Of a DNA stretch of 64,000 nt, positions 40,712 to 49,215 are shown one piece after another. This DNA is from Ignavibacteria bacterium (GTDB lineage Bacteria > Bacteroidota > Ignavibacteria > Tepidaquicellales > Tepidaquicellaceae). The position numbers and the translations under genes were made by a program. Each line of letters opens with the position of its first letter. Positions within the stretch are counted from its first letter, which is position 1. The notes beneath the pieces were generated by a model that did not search any database, was not told the DNA's origin, and saw only the letters and a list, made by a program, of their open reading frames with translations. Location: assembly GCA_016716125.1 (NCBI GenBank), contig JADJWZ010000041.1, positions 124,001-188,000 of the forward strand, given 5' to 3'.

Positions 40712-42883
40712 ATGAATCTTAGTAAAGTATTATTTAGTGCCATTTTAATGCTTGCATTAATAAGCTCAAATAATTTACAAGCGCAGGGTTTTAACAGCGT
40801 TTCAACTGCAGACGGGATCAATGTAATAGCCGTCGGTACAGGAAATGTCTCGGGAAATGTTTACCGGTCTTATAATGGCGGAACTTCATGGGCAGCTTAT
40901 AATATTCCGGGTGTTGTATTAAACAGTGTAACATCTTTTAATAATGATGTGTGGATTGCAGGAAGCAACGGTACTATATACAAAACTCTAAAAAATAATT
41001 CGCCGATAAATGCAATTACTACAGGTATAACCACATCAATTAATTCAGTACAATTTGTTAACGAGCAAATCGGATATTTCTGCGGAGACAACGGAGCAGT
41101 TTACAAATCTGCAGACGGAGGACTTACCTGGACTGCTGTAAATAATGGAATTCCTTCAGTAAAACTTAATTCGATAAGTTTTCTTGATGAACAGAAAGGT
41201 ATAGTAGCCGGGGATAACGGAACAGTTTTCGTGACTGCTAACGGCGGTAACGTTTGGACACCTGAAAATACTGGTTCGGTTAACAATCTTCTTAAAGCAA
41301 AATTCTTTACAGACGGACTTGTGATCACAGGCGTAAATGGTACTTTACTTCTTAAGCCAAATTCATCATCATGGGAAACGGTGAATATGAGAATAAGAAC
41401 AGACATAATGGGACTTACAGGTACTGATATGGATAACATAAGAGTTTGCGGCGGCGGCGGATTCATTAGAAATAATTTAAGCGGAAATTCAAGATTTTAT
41501 AACTTCGAGATCAATCCAATGATGGCGAATCTGGTGGATATATTTTATTATGACGCGCAGATCGGATACGCAGTCAGCAGTTTAACAAATGCGATCATCA
41601 AGACAACAAACGGCGGCGCAGTATGGTCACTGACTGCCGGAGCTACCAGAACTTTTCAATGGTCTAACAGACTTTCAGCTAACAGCGGCATCGGAAATAA
41701 TCTTTGTCCTCATCCGACAGACAGAAATTCAATGTTTGTAGTTTACGGTTCGACAGTATATGTCAGCAGGAACAGAGGAGAGAACTGGACTAACATCGCA
41801 ACGATAACCGGCGGAGGCAGTGCGCATTCATTTTATGTAAGCCCGCTTGATACAAATGTCTGGGTCTGCGCAATTACATCAAGTCCTGACAGAGTAACAA
41901 GGACAACAGATTACGGTCAGACATGGACAACAGTTATTTCAAAAAATTTCAGTAACTACGGACAGCCGCTTGAGATGGATCAGAATAATCCGAATAATTA
42001 TTACTTCGCCCCTGACGGCGGCGGATTCTACAGATCTACTGATCACGGCGCATCCTTCACAGAGATCAGCAATAATTATCCTTTCAGAAGTCCGTGTGAT
42101 ATAATAGTAATGTGGGACAGCTCTGATGTAATATTCGTCGGAGACGGCGTTACAGGTTCGGGACAGGCGCAGATATTTAAATCAGTGAACAACGGAGTGA
42201 ACTGGTCGCTCGTCAGAACAGTATCATCAAGTGAAACCCCATCTCTCTGCAATACGGTTTTTGATCAAAGAGTAATTTATGCAACTGAATGGTCCGGCTC
42301 GGCTATTTATAAATCCACCGATTACGGAGACAACTGGGTTGTAAGTCATAATACGGGATTTAGCGGATGGGCATCGGGATTCTGCGCGGAAGATCCGACT
42401 GTTATACTGACCGGAAATTACGGATCAAGATCTTCTTTATCTTCGGATTTCGGAACCACCTGGACGGAAATCGGAAACATGTCCGGAGTCGGCGCGGGAA
42501 TGTGGGTTGAGGATAGAAGTTTTCTTCTTTCAATGCAGGGAAGTTCAATGTGGAAACTCAGGATCAATTACAGTATGGTGACATCGGTAAATGAAAATGT
42601 AATTTCGACAATTGTCCCTGATAAGTTTTCACTGGATCAGAATTATCCGAATCCATTTAATCCTTCAACGACTATAAAATTCGCATTACCTTTATCAGGA
42701 AATGTAACTTTAAAAGTATTCAATCAGCTTGGAAAAGAAGTGGAGACACTGACAGACGGATTCAGAAATGCCGGAACTTACGAGATAAGTTTCAGCGCAG
42801 CGGATATGTCTTCAGGAGTATATTTTTATAAATTAGAATCAAATGGAAAAGTCGAAACAAAGAAAATGCTTCTTGTGAAATAA
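40712..42883 (+). CDS. BNR/Ycf48-like beta-propeller protein with T9SS tail
   Basis: A 723-residue exported protein. The signal peptide ends SNNLQAQ. The body consists of repeated propeller blades with the motif NNGAVYKSADGGLTWTAVNN, FVTANGGNVWTPENTG, IYKSTDYGDNWVVSHNTG and similar, as in Ycf48/sortilin-type BNR proteins. The last 85 residues are a type IX sorting domain (LDQNYPNPFNPSTTIKFA, SSGVYFYKLES, ending KKMLLVK). It should be delivered to the cell surface; such proteins in Ignavibacteria are of unknown function, possibly glycan binding. Ends at the terminator at 42911. Confidence 0.9.
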   Translation: MNLSKVLFSAILMLALISSNNLQAQGFNSVSTADGINVIAVGTGNVSGNVYRSYNGGTSWAAYNIPGVVLNSVTSFNNDVWIAGSNGTIYKTLKNNSPINAITTGITTSINSVQFVNEQIGYFCGDNGAVYKSADGGLTWTAVNNGIPSVKLNSISFLDEQKGIVAGDNGTVFVTANGGNVWTPENTGSVNNLLKAKFFTDGLVITGVNGTLLLKPNSSSWETVNMRIRTDIMGLTGTDMDNIRVCGGGGFIRNNLSGNSRFYNFEINPMMANLVDIFYYDAQIGYAVSSLTNAIIKTTNGGAVWSLTAGATRTFQWSNRLSANSGIGNNLCPHPTDRNSMFVVYGSTVYVSRNRGENWTNIATITGGGSAHSFYVSPLDTNVWVCAITSSPDRVTRTTDYGQTWTTVISKNFSNYGQPLEMDQNNPNNYYFAPDGGGFYRSTDHGASFTEISNNYPFRSPCDIIVMWDSSDVIFVGDGVTGSGQAQIFKSVNNGVNWSLVRTVSSSETPSLCNTVFDQRVIYATEWSGSAIYKSTDYGDNWVVSHNTGFSGWASGFCAEDPTVILTGNYGSRSSLSSDFGTTWTEIGNMSGVGAGMWVEDRSFLLSMQGSSMWKLRINYSMVTSVNENVISTIVPDKFSLDQNYPNPFNPSTTIKFALPLSGNVTLKVFNQLGKEVETLTDGFRNAGTYEISFSAADMSSGVYFYKLESNGKVETKKMLLVK

Positions 42884-42910
42884 AATTCAATTTTATATAG
42901 TTTTTATAAT

Positions 42911-42950
42911 AAATCCCCGTTAAGTAGAATCTTTGCGGGGGTTTTTATTT
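42911..42950 (+). terminator. Rho-independent terminator
   Basis: CCCCG pairs with CGGGG across a 14-base spacer, followed by GTTTTTATTTT. It lies 28 bases after the BNR/Ycf48-like gene and separates it from the accessory run that follows. Confidence 0.75.
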
Positions 42951-43010
42951 TAATAACAACCGTGTAAAATTAAAATTAAATTAAAAAATTAAACGGAATC
43001 ACAAATTATA

Positions 43011-43062
43011 ATTGAAATTATTGATACAATGAATTATTTTAAAACAGTTGAAAGGACGGAAA
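43011..43062 (+). repeat. 50-bp intergenic repeat, copy 1
   Basis: This stretch begins ATTGAAATTATTGATACAAT and ends GAAAGGACGGAAAC. A second copy lies at 46848-46902 with the same start and end blocks; about 25 of the first 29 bases agree. It precedes a hairpin element and the 43177 gene. Confidence 0.55.
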
Positions 43063-43069
43063 CAAGTGA

Positions 43070-43138
43070 GCTGAGTTCTCCCGCTAATATTTTTTCTAAT
43101 TTAAAATGCTGATGTGGGAATGACTCAGCGGAGACAAT
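43070..43138 (+). repeat. Intergenic hairpin element, copy 1
   Basis: GCTGAGT (43070-43076) pairs with ACTCAGC (43123-43129), and the inner CCC of TCTCCCGC with GGG of GTGGGA, around a loop of about 29 AT-rich bases. The 3' flank is GGAGACAA. A homologous element lies at 44660-44729, with a compensatory change in the stem. Confidence 0.6.
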
Positions 43139-43176
43139 AACTACATGCGTTGCTTTATTAAATTAAAATATAAAAA

Positions 43177-43482
43177 ATGAAAAATTATACAACATTGTCA
43201 GAAGCCATTAACGACTTAACAAAAAAAGGATATACATACAATTTTAATATTAAAAGCGATTATATAGAATGCGCTGAGCACAATTTACAATTACAACCGG
43301 ATGAATTTGAAATTGATGAAGTGTATCGTTTTCAGGAAATGTCGGACGTGGATAATGAAAGTATTCTGTATGCAATTTCATCAGTGCATAATAATCTGAA
43401 GGGACTTTTAGTAAACGCATACGGTATATATGCCGAGACCGCTTCTGCAGTTTTAGTTGCAAAACTTTCTCTGAATAAGTAA
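43177..43482 (+). CDS. Small conserved Bacteroidota protein (often labelled phosphoribosylpyrophosphate synthetase)
   Basis: A 101-residue soluble protein: MKNYTTLSEAINDLTKKGY, then FEIDEVYRFQEMSDVDNESI and YAISSVHNNLKGLLVNAYG. I recognise it as a small family widespread in Bacteroidota and frequently annotated as phosphoribosylpyrophosphate synthetase. It has none of the PRPP synthetase motifs and is a third of the length, so that name should not be used. Function unknown. It is flanked by intergenic hairpin elements on both sides. Confidence 0.72.
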   Translation: MKNYTTLSEAINDLTKKGYTYNFNIKSDYIECAEHNLQLQPDEFEIDEVYRFQEMSDVDNESILYAISSVHNNLKGLLVNAYGIYAETASAVLVAKLSLNK

Positions 43483-43606
43483 GCGCGGTTCCGGCTTCGC
43501 TGACTCCCCGCGGTAAAAATTATCGTAACTTTAGAATAAATTTAAAAAGGTAGTCACAGCATGATCAAATGTGTGTGACTCACCGGAGAAAAAAATACAA
43601 GCTGTA

Positions 43607-44608
43607 ATGAAAAAACTTCTGTTCATTTTTACAACTTTTATCGCATTGACAAATGTCAACGGACAGTCAGAACATGAAATGCGTTACGATGATAAGATTC
43701 GAATCAGAGAAGCGATAAATATCGCAAATGAATTTGGCGAAAAAATCTGGAAAGAAATTAATGATGTGCCGTTTGTTTTAATACTTGTAACCGACAGCGT
43801 TGAATTCCTGATCAACCATCCCTATCCTTCTGATGATTTTACGCTTTCAGGAACAGACAGCATTTTAAAAACTGAGATCTATTACAGAGCGAAACAATTC
43901 AACAAACATTTTCTCGCTACATTCCCTGCGGTAAATGGAGTAAACTGTATTGTAGTCGGGACACCTGAAAACACCGTTAAACACTCAACAGACTGGACAA
44001 TCACTTTACTTCATGAACATTTTCACCAATACCAATACTCTTACCCTGACTATTTCACCGGCGTTAACAATCTTGGACTGTCAGGTGGAGACCAAACGGG
44101 AATGTGGCAATTAAACTATCCCTTCCCTTATGACAACAGTATAATAACTGAACAATACAAAAAATACAGTTCCGCTTTATCTAAAACACTTGCAGTCATT
44201 GAGACAGACGAATTTGAAGAATATTTCACTAAATACATTTCAGAAAGAAACAAACTTAAACAGTTACTGAAGCCGGCTGACTACAGCTATTTCTCATTTC
44301 AAATCTGGCAGGAAGGAATTGCGCGATATACAGAGTATAAATTTTTAGAATTATTAAGTAATCACAAACCTTCAGAAGAATTATCGCAATTATCAGACTT
44401 TGTTGCATTCGATAAATACAAAGATGATTTTTACAAATCGAAAATAAGTCTCTTAAATCAGCAGTCAATCGAAAATGACAAAAGAATTTGTTTCTATGAG
44501 ATCGGTTTTGCTGAAGGACTTTTACTGGACAAGTTAAATCCCGAATGGCGTGATAATTATCTGACAGACAAATTTTACATTGAAAATTACAGCAGTAAAT
44601 TCAGGTAG
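43607..44608 (+). CDS. Secreted protein with HExxH metallopeptidase-like motif
   Basis: The ATG at 43607 gives a signal peptide (LLFIFTTFIALTNVNGQ), so an upstream in-frame GTG at 43571 is rejected. The 333-residue product contains LLHEHFHQYQYSYPD, an HExxH zinc motif, and a downstream IWQEGIARYTEYKFLELL with an EGIARY block resembling the third-ligand glutamate of gluzincins. I do not recognise the family beyond that. It ends YIENYSSKFR. It may be an exported peptidase acting in the periplasm or outside. The gene stands alone between repeats. Confidence 0.68.
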   Translation: MKKLLFIFTTFIALTNVNGQSEHEMRYDDKIRIREAINIANEFGEKIWKEINDVPFVLILVTDSVEFLINHPYPSDDFTLSGTDSILKTEIYYRAKQFNKHFLATFPAVNGVNCIVVGTPENTVKHSTDWTITLLHEHFHQYQYSYPDYFTGVNNLGLSGGDQTGMWQLNYPFPYDNSIITEQYKKYSSALSKTLAVIETDEFEEYFTKYISERNKLKQLLKPADYSYFSFQIWQEGIARYTEYKFLELLSNHKPSEELSQLSDFVAFDKYKDDFYKSKISLLNQQSIENDKRICFYEIGFAEGLLLDKLNPEWRDNYLTDKFYIENYSSKFR

Positions 44609-44659
44609 CGGAAATTTAACAGATTCTCACTCCACTGAGTATACGAGCTAGGGTTCAAT

Positions 44660-44729
44660 CCGCTGTGTCCTCCCGCTTAAGATAATTATTAATTAAAATG
44701 TATTTATGGGAGAGACACAGCGGAGACAA
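44660..44729 (+). repeat. Intergenic hairpin element, copy 2
   Basis: CCGCTGTGTC (44660-44669) pairs perfectly with GACACAGCGG (44714-44723), then CTCCC (44670-44674) pairs with GGGAG (44708-44712) with one bulged A at 44713. The loop is 33 AT-rich bases. The 3' flank GAGACAAA matches copy 1 at 43070-43138. Confidence 0.65.
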
Positions 44730-44786
44730 AAAAATGCAGAAGACTTAGCTGTGACAAAAGCAAATTAAAATTATATCTTACAATAA

Positions 44787-45079
44787 ATGAAAACAGAATT
44801 ATTTCAAACATTACATCCGCAAGCAGGCAAGAAAAATAAAAAAATCTCTTTAGAAAAATACACTTTCATAAAGGATAATATATTAGCGACTTTAAAAAAA
44901 TCGAACTGACTCATACTGAACTAATGGAAGAATTGTATGCGAGAGTAAAGGATGATTTTGAAGGAGGAGTGCAATGGTACGGAGAAACAGTTAAACTTGA
45001 TCTTGAAGCAAGAAAATTAATTGAACGAACAAAAAATAAACCGGTAAAATATAAATTGACAGTATCTAATATCAGCTAA
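44787..45079 (+). CDS. Small conserved protein, possibly DUF6958-like, frameshifted
   Basis: The ATG at 44787 opens TELFQTLHPQAGKKNKKISL and the frame stops after ATLKKSN. In the neighbouring frame the protein continues ISDFKKIELTHTELMEELYA, then EGGVQWYGETVKLDLEARKL and ends KYKLTVSNIS at 45079. The join falls near 44887, close to an AAAAAAA run, so a one-base error is likely. The restored product has about 97 residues. The WYGETVKLDLEARKLIER block is a pattern I recall from a small family of unknown function found in soil bacteria; the DUF number is from memory and uncertain. Confidence 0.6.
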
Positions 45080-45084
45080 TATGC

Positions 45085-45177
45085 TTGTCTGAACCTTGAT
45101 TAATGGATATGCTTGATTTCATGATTTCATCTTCATGATGTTTCATAATCCTGTTATCTTTTAATCATGGTTCAACA
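45085..45177 (+). repeat. Long imperfect palindromic element
   Basis: The left arm starts GTCTGAACCTTGATTAATGG (45087) and the right arm, read on the opposite strand from 45176, starts GTTGAACCATGATTAAAAG. The two arms are partly complementary over about 40 bases. The left arm has a second, inverted copy at 47432-47472. Confidence 0.65.
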
Positions 45178-45233
45178 TACATACATATTGCCGGAAACAG
45201 AGAGTGTACAAAATTTAAAATCAGATTTACATT

Positions 45234-45611
45234 ATGAAGAAATTACTAATCCGATATTTGTTAATAGTTTTTACATCTGCATTTATTGGCTGTGACTCAG
45301 ATGAAAAAATTGAGAATTATAAATCACATGAGATCCTGATTGTTACATTGGAGATTGAAGACGATACTGCAATTGAAAAAGTAACTTTGCAGTCAAGCCA
45401 CGGACAATTTACTGACAGTATTTTGCAGAATGAAATTGGGAATAATAAATCTATAAAACTTAAATGTCCGCAAAAAGGCGAAGGGACATTTTCAATTTGT
45501 GTATTTACAAAAGAAGATACATTATGTTCAGAGGAAAGCTATGCTGAAGGCGGATACAGACCAAAGCTGAAACTGAAAGACAATAAGTTTGAAACATTAG
45601 AATGGTTCTGA
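45234..45611 (+). CDS. Hypothetical lipoprotein, 125 residues
   Basis: The N-terminus (LIRYLLIVFTSAFIGC) is a signal peptide with lipobox FIGC at about residue 20, so the protein should be lipidated. The rest is beta-rich with four cysteines, two in KCPQKGEGTFSICVF and one in DTLCSEESY. I recognise no family. It stands alone after the palindromic element and may be surface exposed. Confidence 0.6.
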   Translation: MKKLLIRYLLIVFTSAFIGCDSDEKIENYKSHEILIVTLEIEDDTAIEKVTLQSSHGQFTDSILQNEIGNNKSIKLKCPQKGEGTFSICVFTKEDTLCSEESYAEGGYRPKLKLKDNKFETLEWF

Positions 45612-45649
45612 TAGAAATAATTATCAGATAAAATATAAACAAAAATAAA

Positions 45650-46776
45650 ATGAAAAATATATTTATTTTTCTAAATTTGCTGATTATAACAAACTATACA
45701 ACAGCTCAAACAGACAGCGAACATAAAAACTCAATTGACCAATCAAAATCAATTTATTCTAATATTGAATATACCTTTAAAATTGAGAAAGCTCAAAAAC
45801 TCATTGCCGGTTTGATGACGGAAAAAAATATTCCGGGTCTTTCGATTGCCATAGGAACAAAAAATGAAATTGTTTGGGCGCAGGGTTTTGGGTTTGCAGA
45901 TCTGGAAAATAAAACTCCCGTTAAAATTAATTCAAAATTTCGAATAGGCAGTATATCCAAAACGCTTACCGCATTAGCATTAGGTAAACTTATTGAGAAC
46001 GGTCAGATCAGCTTATCAGACATTGTACAGAATTATGTGCACTACTTTCCAGAAAAAAAGTATCCAGTTACTATTGAACAGTTAGCATCACATTCTGCAG
46101 GTATCCGGGATTATAATTATAGTACGGGAGAGTATTTAAGCAGTAAAAACTATGAGACAGTACAGGAAAGCATCAGTATCTTTAAAGACGATACTTTACT
46201 TTTTGAGCCGGGGACAAAATACAGTTATTCAACCTATGGTTACGTTTTACTTAGCGCTGTAATTGAAAGTGCTGCAAATACAAATTTTTTAGAATTTATG
46301 AGAGACAGCATTTTTACACCTTTAAATTTAAATAATACATTACCTGATTTTAATTATGAAATAATTGAAAACCGCGTAAGATTTTATGATGAAGTAAAAG
46401 GGAAAATAGCAAATGGATATTATGTCAACAACTCAAACAAATGGGCAGGTGGCGGTTATCTTTCAACTCCTTATGACCTTGTGTTAATGTCACAGAGTTT
46501 TTTAAAAAATCAGTTTTTAAGTGAACAAACTATACAAAGATTATGGACGCCATATCAGTTATCAAACGGAGAAAAACCAACTATGGAATCGGATGGCGGC
46601 AGGACAATGACAGTTTAGGACGAAAAATATGTTCATCATGGAGGAAGTTCAATAGGAGGACGTTCATTTCTGTTGGTATATCCGGATGAAGGAATAGCAG
46701 TTGCTATAGTCTGTAATTTAAGTACAAACTTTGACCAAACAGTGCTTCTGAAAATTGCTGAAATATTTATGAGATG
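45650..46776 (+). CDS. Exported serine hydrolase (class C beta-lactamase/PBP4* fold), with paired frameshifts
   Basis: A signal peptide (NLLIITNYTTAQ) precedes a beta-lactamase-type domain: LSIAIGTKNEIVWAQGFGFA, the SxxK nucleophile motif SISK (Ser101, Lys104), the tyrosine motif YSYSTYGY and the third motif HHGGSSIGG. The uninterrupted frame ends at a TAG at 46616, but that stretch is out of frame: reading one base over gives NYGIGWRQDNDSLGRK, the expected block. One A missing from the AAAAA run near 46573 and one extra A near 46625 restore the full protein to the TGA at 46776. Likely roles are D-aminopeptidase, esterase or peptidoglycan hydrolysis. Confidence 0.82.
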
Positions 46777-46847
46777 ACTCTTAGATTTTAGAAAAAAAGG
46801 AGGACAAATTTTTTCAGGATCTCATTCATTCAAATTTCTAAATATTA

Positions 46848-46902
46848 ATTGAAATTTCTGATTCAATAAATTATTTTACAGCTTATTTGACAGGACGGAA
46901 AT
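46848..46902 (+). repeat. 50-bp intergenic repeat, copy 2
   Basis: Begins ATTGAAATTTCTGATTCAAT and ends GACAGGACGGAAAT. It matches copy 1 at 43011-43062 and is followed by TTAACTTAAGTTAG, a short palindrome, ahead of the GNAT gene. Confidence 0.5.
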
Positions 46903-46948
46903 ATATGAAAGTATTTAACTTAAGTTAGTCAAACAATATATCAGAATA

Positions 46949-47431
46949 ATGACAAACATCATAATCACATTGACTAAAACAGAAAAAGTTGATTTAAACA
47001 CACTTTTTCAGTTTCAGCTCGACAAAGAGTCAATTTACTTAGCAGCTTTCACACCCAAAGACCCAAATGACAAAAATGCTTACATTGAAAAATATTCAAA
47101 GCATATAGCTGATCCAACAATAAATATGCAGACGATAAAAGTTAACGGAGAAATCGCAGGCAGCATAGCAAAATTTGTTATGGAAAATAAAGCCGAAATT
47201 ACTTACTGGATTGACAGAAAATTCTGGGGACAAGGAATTGCGACAACTGCGCTTAGAGACTTATTGCAAATTGAAAAAGTCAGACCAATTTATGGACGCG
47301 TTGCATTTGACAATTTTGGTTCACAGAAAGTTTTAGAAAAATGTGGTTTTGTAAAAACCGGAATTGATAAAGGGTTTGCTAATGCCCGGCAAGAAGTGAT
47401 TGAAGAATATATTTATAAACTTTCAGAGTGA
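46949..47431 (+). CDS. GNAT-family N-acetyltransferase (RimJ/RimL-like)
   Basis: A 160-residue acetyltransferase. The core shows IKVNGEIAGSIAKFVMENK, ITYWIDRKFWGQGIATTALR (the acetyl-CoA pyrophosphate loop GQGIAT) and IYGRVAFDNFGSQKVLEKCG followed by FVKTGIDKG, as in RimJ/RimL-type proteins. Such enzymes acetylate protein N-termini or antibiotics; the substrate here is unknown. Single-gene unit, directly followed by an inverted copy of the palindromic repeat. Confidence 0.82.
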   Translation: MTNIIITLTKTEKVDLNTLFQFQLDKESIYLAAFTPKDPNDKNAYIEKYSKHIADPTINMQTIKVNGEIAGSIAKFVMENKAEITYWIDRKFWGQGIATTALRDLLQIEKVRPIYGRVAFDNFGSQKVLEKCGFVKTGIDKGFANARQEVIEEYIYKLSE

Positions 47432-47472
47432 CAATCAAGAAATCAAGCTAATCCTTTAATCAAGGTTCAGAC
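47432..47472 (-). repeat. Inverted half-copy of the palindromic element
   Basis: Read on the minus strand this is GTCTGAACCTTGATTAAAGG followed by a block matching the 45087-45127 arm; 36 of 41 positions agree. It starts at the base after the GNAT stop codon and could act in transcript ending or RNA stability. Confidence 0.65.
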
Positions 47473-47528
47473 AAATATGAAATTCAATTCCTAAAATTAA
47501 AATCAAATTAAAATAATATTCCGAAATT

Positions 47529-48092
47529 ATGAAAAATAAAAAAAAGCTGTCACTTGCTGAATGTGCAGAGTTATTCAATACAATAAAAAGCCGTTTTGAA
47601 AATAACATGAACAGGCATAAAGGACTTGAGTGGGGTAAACTTCAGGCAAGGCTGGAAACTGATACAGAAAAACTCTTGTCACTCAATGAAATGGAAAGAA
47701 CCGGTGGTGAACCGGATGTTGTTGGGTTTGATAAAAAGACAGGTGAATATATTTTTTTTGATTGTTCAGCAGAAAGTCCAAAGGAGCGCAGAAGCGTTTG
47801 TTATGACGGCGAAGCCCTGAAGTCAAGGAAAGAGCATAAACCTAAAAGCAGCGCTGTAGAAATGGCTGCTGAAATTGGTATTGAAATTTTATCGGAAGAA
47901 CAATACCGGGATCTGCAGAAGCTCGGAAATTTTGATACGAAAACATCGAGCTGGATAAAGACGCCTTCTGATATCAGAAAACTCGGCGGCGCCATCTTTG
48001 CGGATTACCGTTTCGGTAAAGTATTCGTGTATCACAACGGCGCAGAATCTTACTATGCTGCCCGAGGGTTTCGCGGCTGTCTTAAAGTTTAA
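47529..48092 (+). CDS. DUF4256 family protein
   Basis: A 187-residue soluble protein with the family's markers: KSRFENNMNRHKGLEWGKLQ, MERTGGEPDVVGFDKKTGEY, FFDCSAESPKERRSVCYDGE and KTPSDIRKLGGAIFADYRFG. DUF4256 is a widespread family of unknown function. Nothing in its neighbourhood suggests a role. Start ATG at 47529 follows an AT-rich leader. Confidence 0.85.
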   Translation: MKNKKKLSLAECAELFNTIKSRFENNMNRHKGLEWGKLQARLETDTEKLLSLNEMERTGGEPDVVGFDKKTGEYIFFDCSAESPKERRSVCYDGEALKSRKEHKPKSSAVEMAAEIGIEILSEEQYRDLQKLGNFDTKTSSWIKTPSDIRKLGGAIFADYRFGKVFVYHNGAESYYAARGFRGCLKV

Positions 48093-48260
48093 ATCTTAAC
48101 GAAAAATAACTTAATGCTTTCTAAAAAAATGAGACAAGATCATTTGTAAAATTCGAAGTATCTGAACCCGCTGCAATTTTTTATAGCAATAACGGAAATT
48201 TATTAAAACAGATTTATTCAATTTATTTTTTATTAAATTAACATAAATTAAATTCTAAAC

Positions 48261-48479
48261 ATGAAAATTCTTGGGATAATCTTAGGAATACTTGCAATGA
48301 TTGGAATGATGATAGCATTTATACCATTGCTCGGTTGGCTAAATTGGTTCAATATTCCTTTTGCCGTAGTTGGACTGATAATCAGCGTAATCGCAAAATC
48401 TAAAGAGGGAACTATACTTTGCGTATTAGCTGTGATTTTCGGAATATTGAGACTTTTTTTAGGCGGCGGTATTTTATAA
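48261..48479 (+). CDS. Small membrane protein, 72 residues
   Basis: Two strongly hydrophobic segments (ILGIILGILAMIGMMIAFIP and IPFAVVGLIISVIAKSKEG, then TILCVLAVIFGILRLFLGGG) make this an integral membrane protein. The layout of small glycine-containing segments resembles DUF4190-type proteins. No function can be assigned. It precedes the DUF1697 gene by 99 bases. Confidence 0.6.
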   Translation: MKILGIILGILAMIGMMIAFIPLLGWLNWFNIPFAVVGLIISVIAKSKEGTILCVLAVIFGILRLFLGGGIL

Positions 48480-48578
48480 ACTGCGCATGAAATTTTTAAT
48501 ACCATCTTAATTGGAATTATTATTTTCTTAATATTTAAATATACTATGAAATCGAAAATAGAAATAATATTTATATAA

Positions 48579-49137
48579 ATGTCTGTTGGAATGATTTATG
48601 CTGCAATGCTGAGGGGAATAAATGTAGGAGGTCATCATAAAATTCCAATGGCTGACCTTCGCAGAGAATTTACTACACTTGGTTTTACAAATGTTACGAC
48701 TTTGCTGAACTCCGGAAATGTTATATTTAACACAAGTTCCGATAGTGCAGATAAAATTGAGATTAAAATTGAAAAGCGTTTACAAAATGTATTTGGATTT
48801 TCCGTACCGGTTATACTGAGAGATGCAGATGAAATTCAAAATATAATCAAACTCGATCCGTTTAAGAAAATTAAATTAACCAAAGACATAAGATTATACG
48901 TTTCGTTTTTGAAACATAAGCCAACCAAAAAAATTAAAGCTGCCGCATATTTCAGAAGACGGATCATTCAAAATAATTGATACTTATAAGAATAATGTTT
49001 TCAGTATATTGGATCTTTCATCCGGCAAGACAACTAAGGGAATGGAAGAATTAGAAATGTTATTCGGAAAAGAATTAACAACGCGAAACTGGAATACAAT
49101 TTGCAAAATATTTGAAATACAAAAATCTATTTTATGA
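48579..49137 (+). CDS. DUF1697 family protein, frameshifted
   Basis: The N-terminal piece is typical of DUF1697: IYAAMLRGINVGGHHKIPMA, LRREFTTLGFTNVTTLLNSG and NVIFNTS. The frame ends at 48980 (FRRRIIQNN). Shifting near 48950 gives FKIIDTYKNNVFSILDLSSG and the family's conserved C-terminal segment MLFGKELTTRNWNTICKI, with a stop at 49137. The restored protein has about 185 residues, the normal family length. Function of the family is unknown. Confidence 0.8.
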
Positions 49138-49215
49138 TTTATGCTTTAAGCGTATTAATCATTTGTTTATGTCTACAGATTTTTAATTAATTAATTTATA
49201 TAGAAAGGAAATTAC

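Noticed and set aside
43177..43482. Phosphoribosylpyrophosphate synthetase
   Set aside because: Databases often give this name to the family, but the protein is far too short and lacks all PRPP synthetase motifs.
44641..44670. tRNA-like T-arm GGGTTCAATCCG
   Set aside because: No matching acceptor stem, D-arm or anticodon arm surrounds it; the adjacent pairing belongs to the intergenic hairpin element.
46616..46618. TAG reassignment or readthrough in the serine hydrolase
   Set aside because: The same frame resumes after the TAG, but the stretch just before it does not match the family. Shifting one base gives NYGIGWRQDNDSLGRK, the expected block, so two homopolymer errors explain it better.
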